Assembly (NCBI GenBank): GCA_905221605.1
Contig: CAJNDS010002633.1
Location: 260,001-285,000 of the forward strand
From: Symbiodinium natans
Taxonomy: Eukaryota; Sar; Dinophyceae; Suessiales; Symbiodiniaceae
Direction: 5' to 3'
Length of the DNA: 25,000 nucleotides
The position numbers were made by a program, and so were the translations under genes. Each line of letters begins with the position of its first letter. Position 1 is the stretch's first letter. Under the pieces are notes generated by a model. The model did no database searches. It was not told the origin of the DNA and was given only the letters and a program-made list of their open reading frames with translations. Shown piece after piece: positions 23,207 to 25,000 of this stretch.

Positions 23207-23395
23207 AGGCTGGGGCTTCAGGGCTTGGGGGTTTTGCAGGGTTTTCCGGCTTTAGGGGTTTGTAGGGTTTTTGGGAGCCCCATACGATGATGGACCCAAC
23301 CTTTTTCAAGGGTTGGGCCTAGGGAGCTGGGCCTTTGTCGGCAAATCTTTGGGAGGACTGTGTTTCGACTGTAGGCCTTTAAGGTTTTGACGGCT

Positions 23396-23578
23396 GTGGG
23401 TTTAGGGTTTAGGGTTTAGGGTTTAGGGTTTCGGGTTTAGGGTTTAGGGTTTAGGATTTAGGGTTTCGGATTTGGGGTTTCGGGTTTAGGGTTTACGGTT
23501 TAGTGTTTAGGGTTTAGGGTGTAGGGTTTCGGGTTTAGGGTTTAGCGTTGAGGGCTTAGGGTTTCGGATTGTCAGGCG
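23396..23578 (+). repeat. TTTAGGG array with TTTCGGG variants
   Basis: About 24 units; TTTCGGG recurs at intervals. The spacer 23207-23395 is G/T-rich with no supported gene. Confidence 0.95.
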
Positions 23579-23602
23579 TAGGTTTCAGGGCTTTGGGTGC
23601 AG

Positions 23603-23654
23603 CCCCAAAAGCCCCCAAAGCAATGGCGAGCACAAATTGTGGGTCCAGCTTCGG
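23603..23654 (+). CDS. Candidate exon, weak
   Basis: GGGTGCAG| opens PKAPKAMASTNCGSSFG to GTGTGG at 23655. Low-complexity start, so weak. Confidence 0.25.
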
Positions 23655-24077
23655 GTGTGGGAGGCGGGGAGGGGAGGAGCTACACCCGAAACCCTAACCC
23701 CTGAGCCCTAATCATGTTAGCAACTTCTAGGACCAACCAAGTGCCCGTTGTTTAGGCCAAGCCCTCCAAAACGGAACCAGGGGCCCCAAAGTCATGAAGC
23801 CCATCCCACCCATCCCCTGACTACTTCATCCACCGAGTTCGTCAGTAGCACAGGGGTGTAGGGTTTAGGGTTTGGGGGAATAGGGTTTAGGGTTTGGGGG
23901 AATAGGGTTCAGGGTGTAGGGTTGAGGGGTTCAGGGCTTAGGCTTTGGCAGCCTCGCCCCAACAGTAGCCAGCCTTCTTTTGTGTTTGTGGTTGCGGGCG
24001 TGCTGCCCCTCCGAAGTAGGAGGGGTGCTCTGACACCACTGGAACCTGCGAGTCTGCAAGCTGAAGGGTTGAAGGGC
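23655..24077. repeat. Unique DNA with G-rich units
   Basis: CCCGAAACCCTAACCCC near 23685, then G-rich units at 23855-23945 that include a repeated 22-bp block (TAGGGTTTAGGGTTTGGGGG plus AA). The remainder has no supported gene. Confidence 0.65.
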
Positions 24078-24078
24078 A

Positions 24079-24420
24079 TTAAACCCTAAACCCTAAACCC
24101 TAAACCCTAAACCCTAAACCCTAAACCCTTTGCATACCATGTTTTGAACAACTACCCCCTAAGCCCTAAACCCGAAGCCCCACTCCCCTAAACCTGCAAC
24201 CCTGTTCCCCTACACCCCTAACCCTAAACCCTAAACCCTAAACCCCTAAACCCCTAAACCCTCAAACCCCTAAACCCCTAAACCCTTAAACCCCTAAACC
24301 CCTAAACCCTTAAACCCTTAAACCCCTAAACCCCTAAACCCTTAAACCCCTAAACCCCTAAACCCCTAAACCCCTAAACCCCTAAACCCCTAAACCCTAT
24401 TCCCCCAAAACCCTAAACCC
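24079..24420 (-). repeat. CCCTAAA array passing into CCCCTAAA
   Basis: CCCTAAA units at 24079-24132, a short spacer, then from about 24230 mostly 8-bp CCCCTAAA with interspersed CCCTTAAA, to 24420. Confidence 0.95.
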
Positions 24421-24433
24421 GACATGTGGGCAG

Positions 24434-24498
24434 GCCTTGTGGCCTTATGGGACTCCTTGGTGCTGGGGACGATCCACAAGAACGCCTCGCTGGACAGC
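24434..24498 (+). CDS. Candidate exon with consensus donor
   Basis: CATGTGGGCAG| opens LVALWDSLVLGTIHKNASLD and reaches AGC|GTGAGG at 24499. Composition and splice sites both fit. C-rich array before, G-rich arrays after. Confidence 0.5.
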
Positions 24499-24517
24499 GT
24501 GAGGACGTTTGGGGGTT

Positions 24518-24860
24518 CTTAGGGTCTAGGGTTCAGGGGGTTTAGGGTTTAGGGTTCAGGCGGTTTAGGGTGTAGGGTTTAGGGTTTAGGGTTTAGGGTG
24601 TAGGGTGTAGGGTTTAGAGTTTAGGGTTTAGGGTTTCGGGTTGGGGGTTTAGGGTTTAGGGTTTGGGGCTCTTGGGTGGGGTAAGTTGGAGGGAATCTCC
24701 AGGGTTTTGTTGTGGGGGCGTTCAATGATTCAGGGGGGAAAGGTTGGGGTTTGGGGTTTAGGGTCGGGGGTTTAGGGTTTAGGGTTTAGGGTTTAGGGTT
24801 TAGGGTGTAGGGTGTAGGGTTTAGGGTGTAGGGTTTAGGGTTTAGGGTTTAGGGTCGTTT
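24518..24860 (+). repeat. Two TTTAGGG arrays
   Basis: Arrays at 24518-24668 and 24742-24860 with TGTAGGG variants repeated in blocks. The last 140 bp of the window is unique with no supported gene. Confidence 0.95.
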
Positions 24861-25000
24861 AGGGAGGTCTTCTGCTCAAGCCGGCTGCGGGCTTGAGCTT
24901 ATGACCCCCAGGCATTCCCGGGCATCTGTAGTAGCAGTGTTTCTAAGGGTAGTTGCACGGGCCCTTACTCTATATCCCCCCCCTTGGGAATTATTTTTAT

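Noticed and set aside
1-25000. True chromosome end (telomere)
   Set aside because: Arrays are short, interrupted and in both orientations, and no terminal one-orientation array is present.

Overview
The window looks like nuclear DNA of a dinoflagellate, probably Symbiodiniaceae-like. The reasons are the (TTTAGGG)n/(CCCTAAA)n telomere-type repeats throughout, GC-rich third codon positions, AG|G splice acceptors among the exon candidates, and a Ty1/copia element whose Pol carries extra domains of a kind I associate with dinoflagellate copia elements. This assignment is inferred from sequence style and was not confirmed by any search.

Positions 636-9953 hold one complete, recently inserted Ty1/copia LTR retrotransposon on the minus strand. 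It has two 304-bp LTRs that differ at only two positions, a perfect 5-bp target duplication (CTAAT), a primer binding site complementary to the anticodon arm of initiator tRNA-Met (half-tRNA priming as in Drosophila copia), and a polypurine tract. It landed inside a CCCTAAA repeat. Reading on the minus strand, it encodes Gag with a CCCH plus a CCHC zinc motif, an aspartic protease, a cytosine-C5-methyltransferase-like domain, an integrase, a 2-oxoglutarate/Fe(II)-dioxygenase-like domain, reverse transcriptase, RNase H and a C-terminal tail with a membrane segment. The reading frame is broken by a 34-bp tandem duplication in gag, two in-frame TAA stops and two single-base shifts, so this copy is probably dead despite its young LTRs.

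The remainder (1-630 and 9960-25000) alternates telomere-type arrays, in both orientations, with 40-150 bp unique islands. Nearly all islands give good short open frames on the plus strand, often with a pyrimidine-rich AG acceptor before them and a GT (or GC) donor after them. I interpret this as one or more intron-rich plus-strand genes whose introns are filled with telomere-type repeats. G-rich arrays tend to follow the donor and C-rich arrays tend to precede the acceptor. The protein is not recognised. A longer, frame-broken coding block lies at 11.1-12.1 kb. Other stretches are AT-rich or low-complexity, including a purine-rich GAAAGAAC-type tract (17.38-17.74 kb), an 8-bp AGCCCAAA tandem array and several short tandem duplications. 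I saw no rRNA, tRNA or CRISPR.
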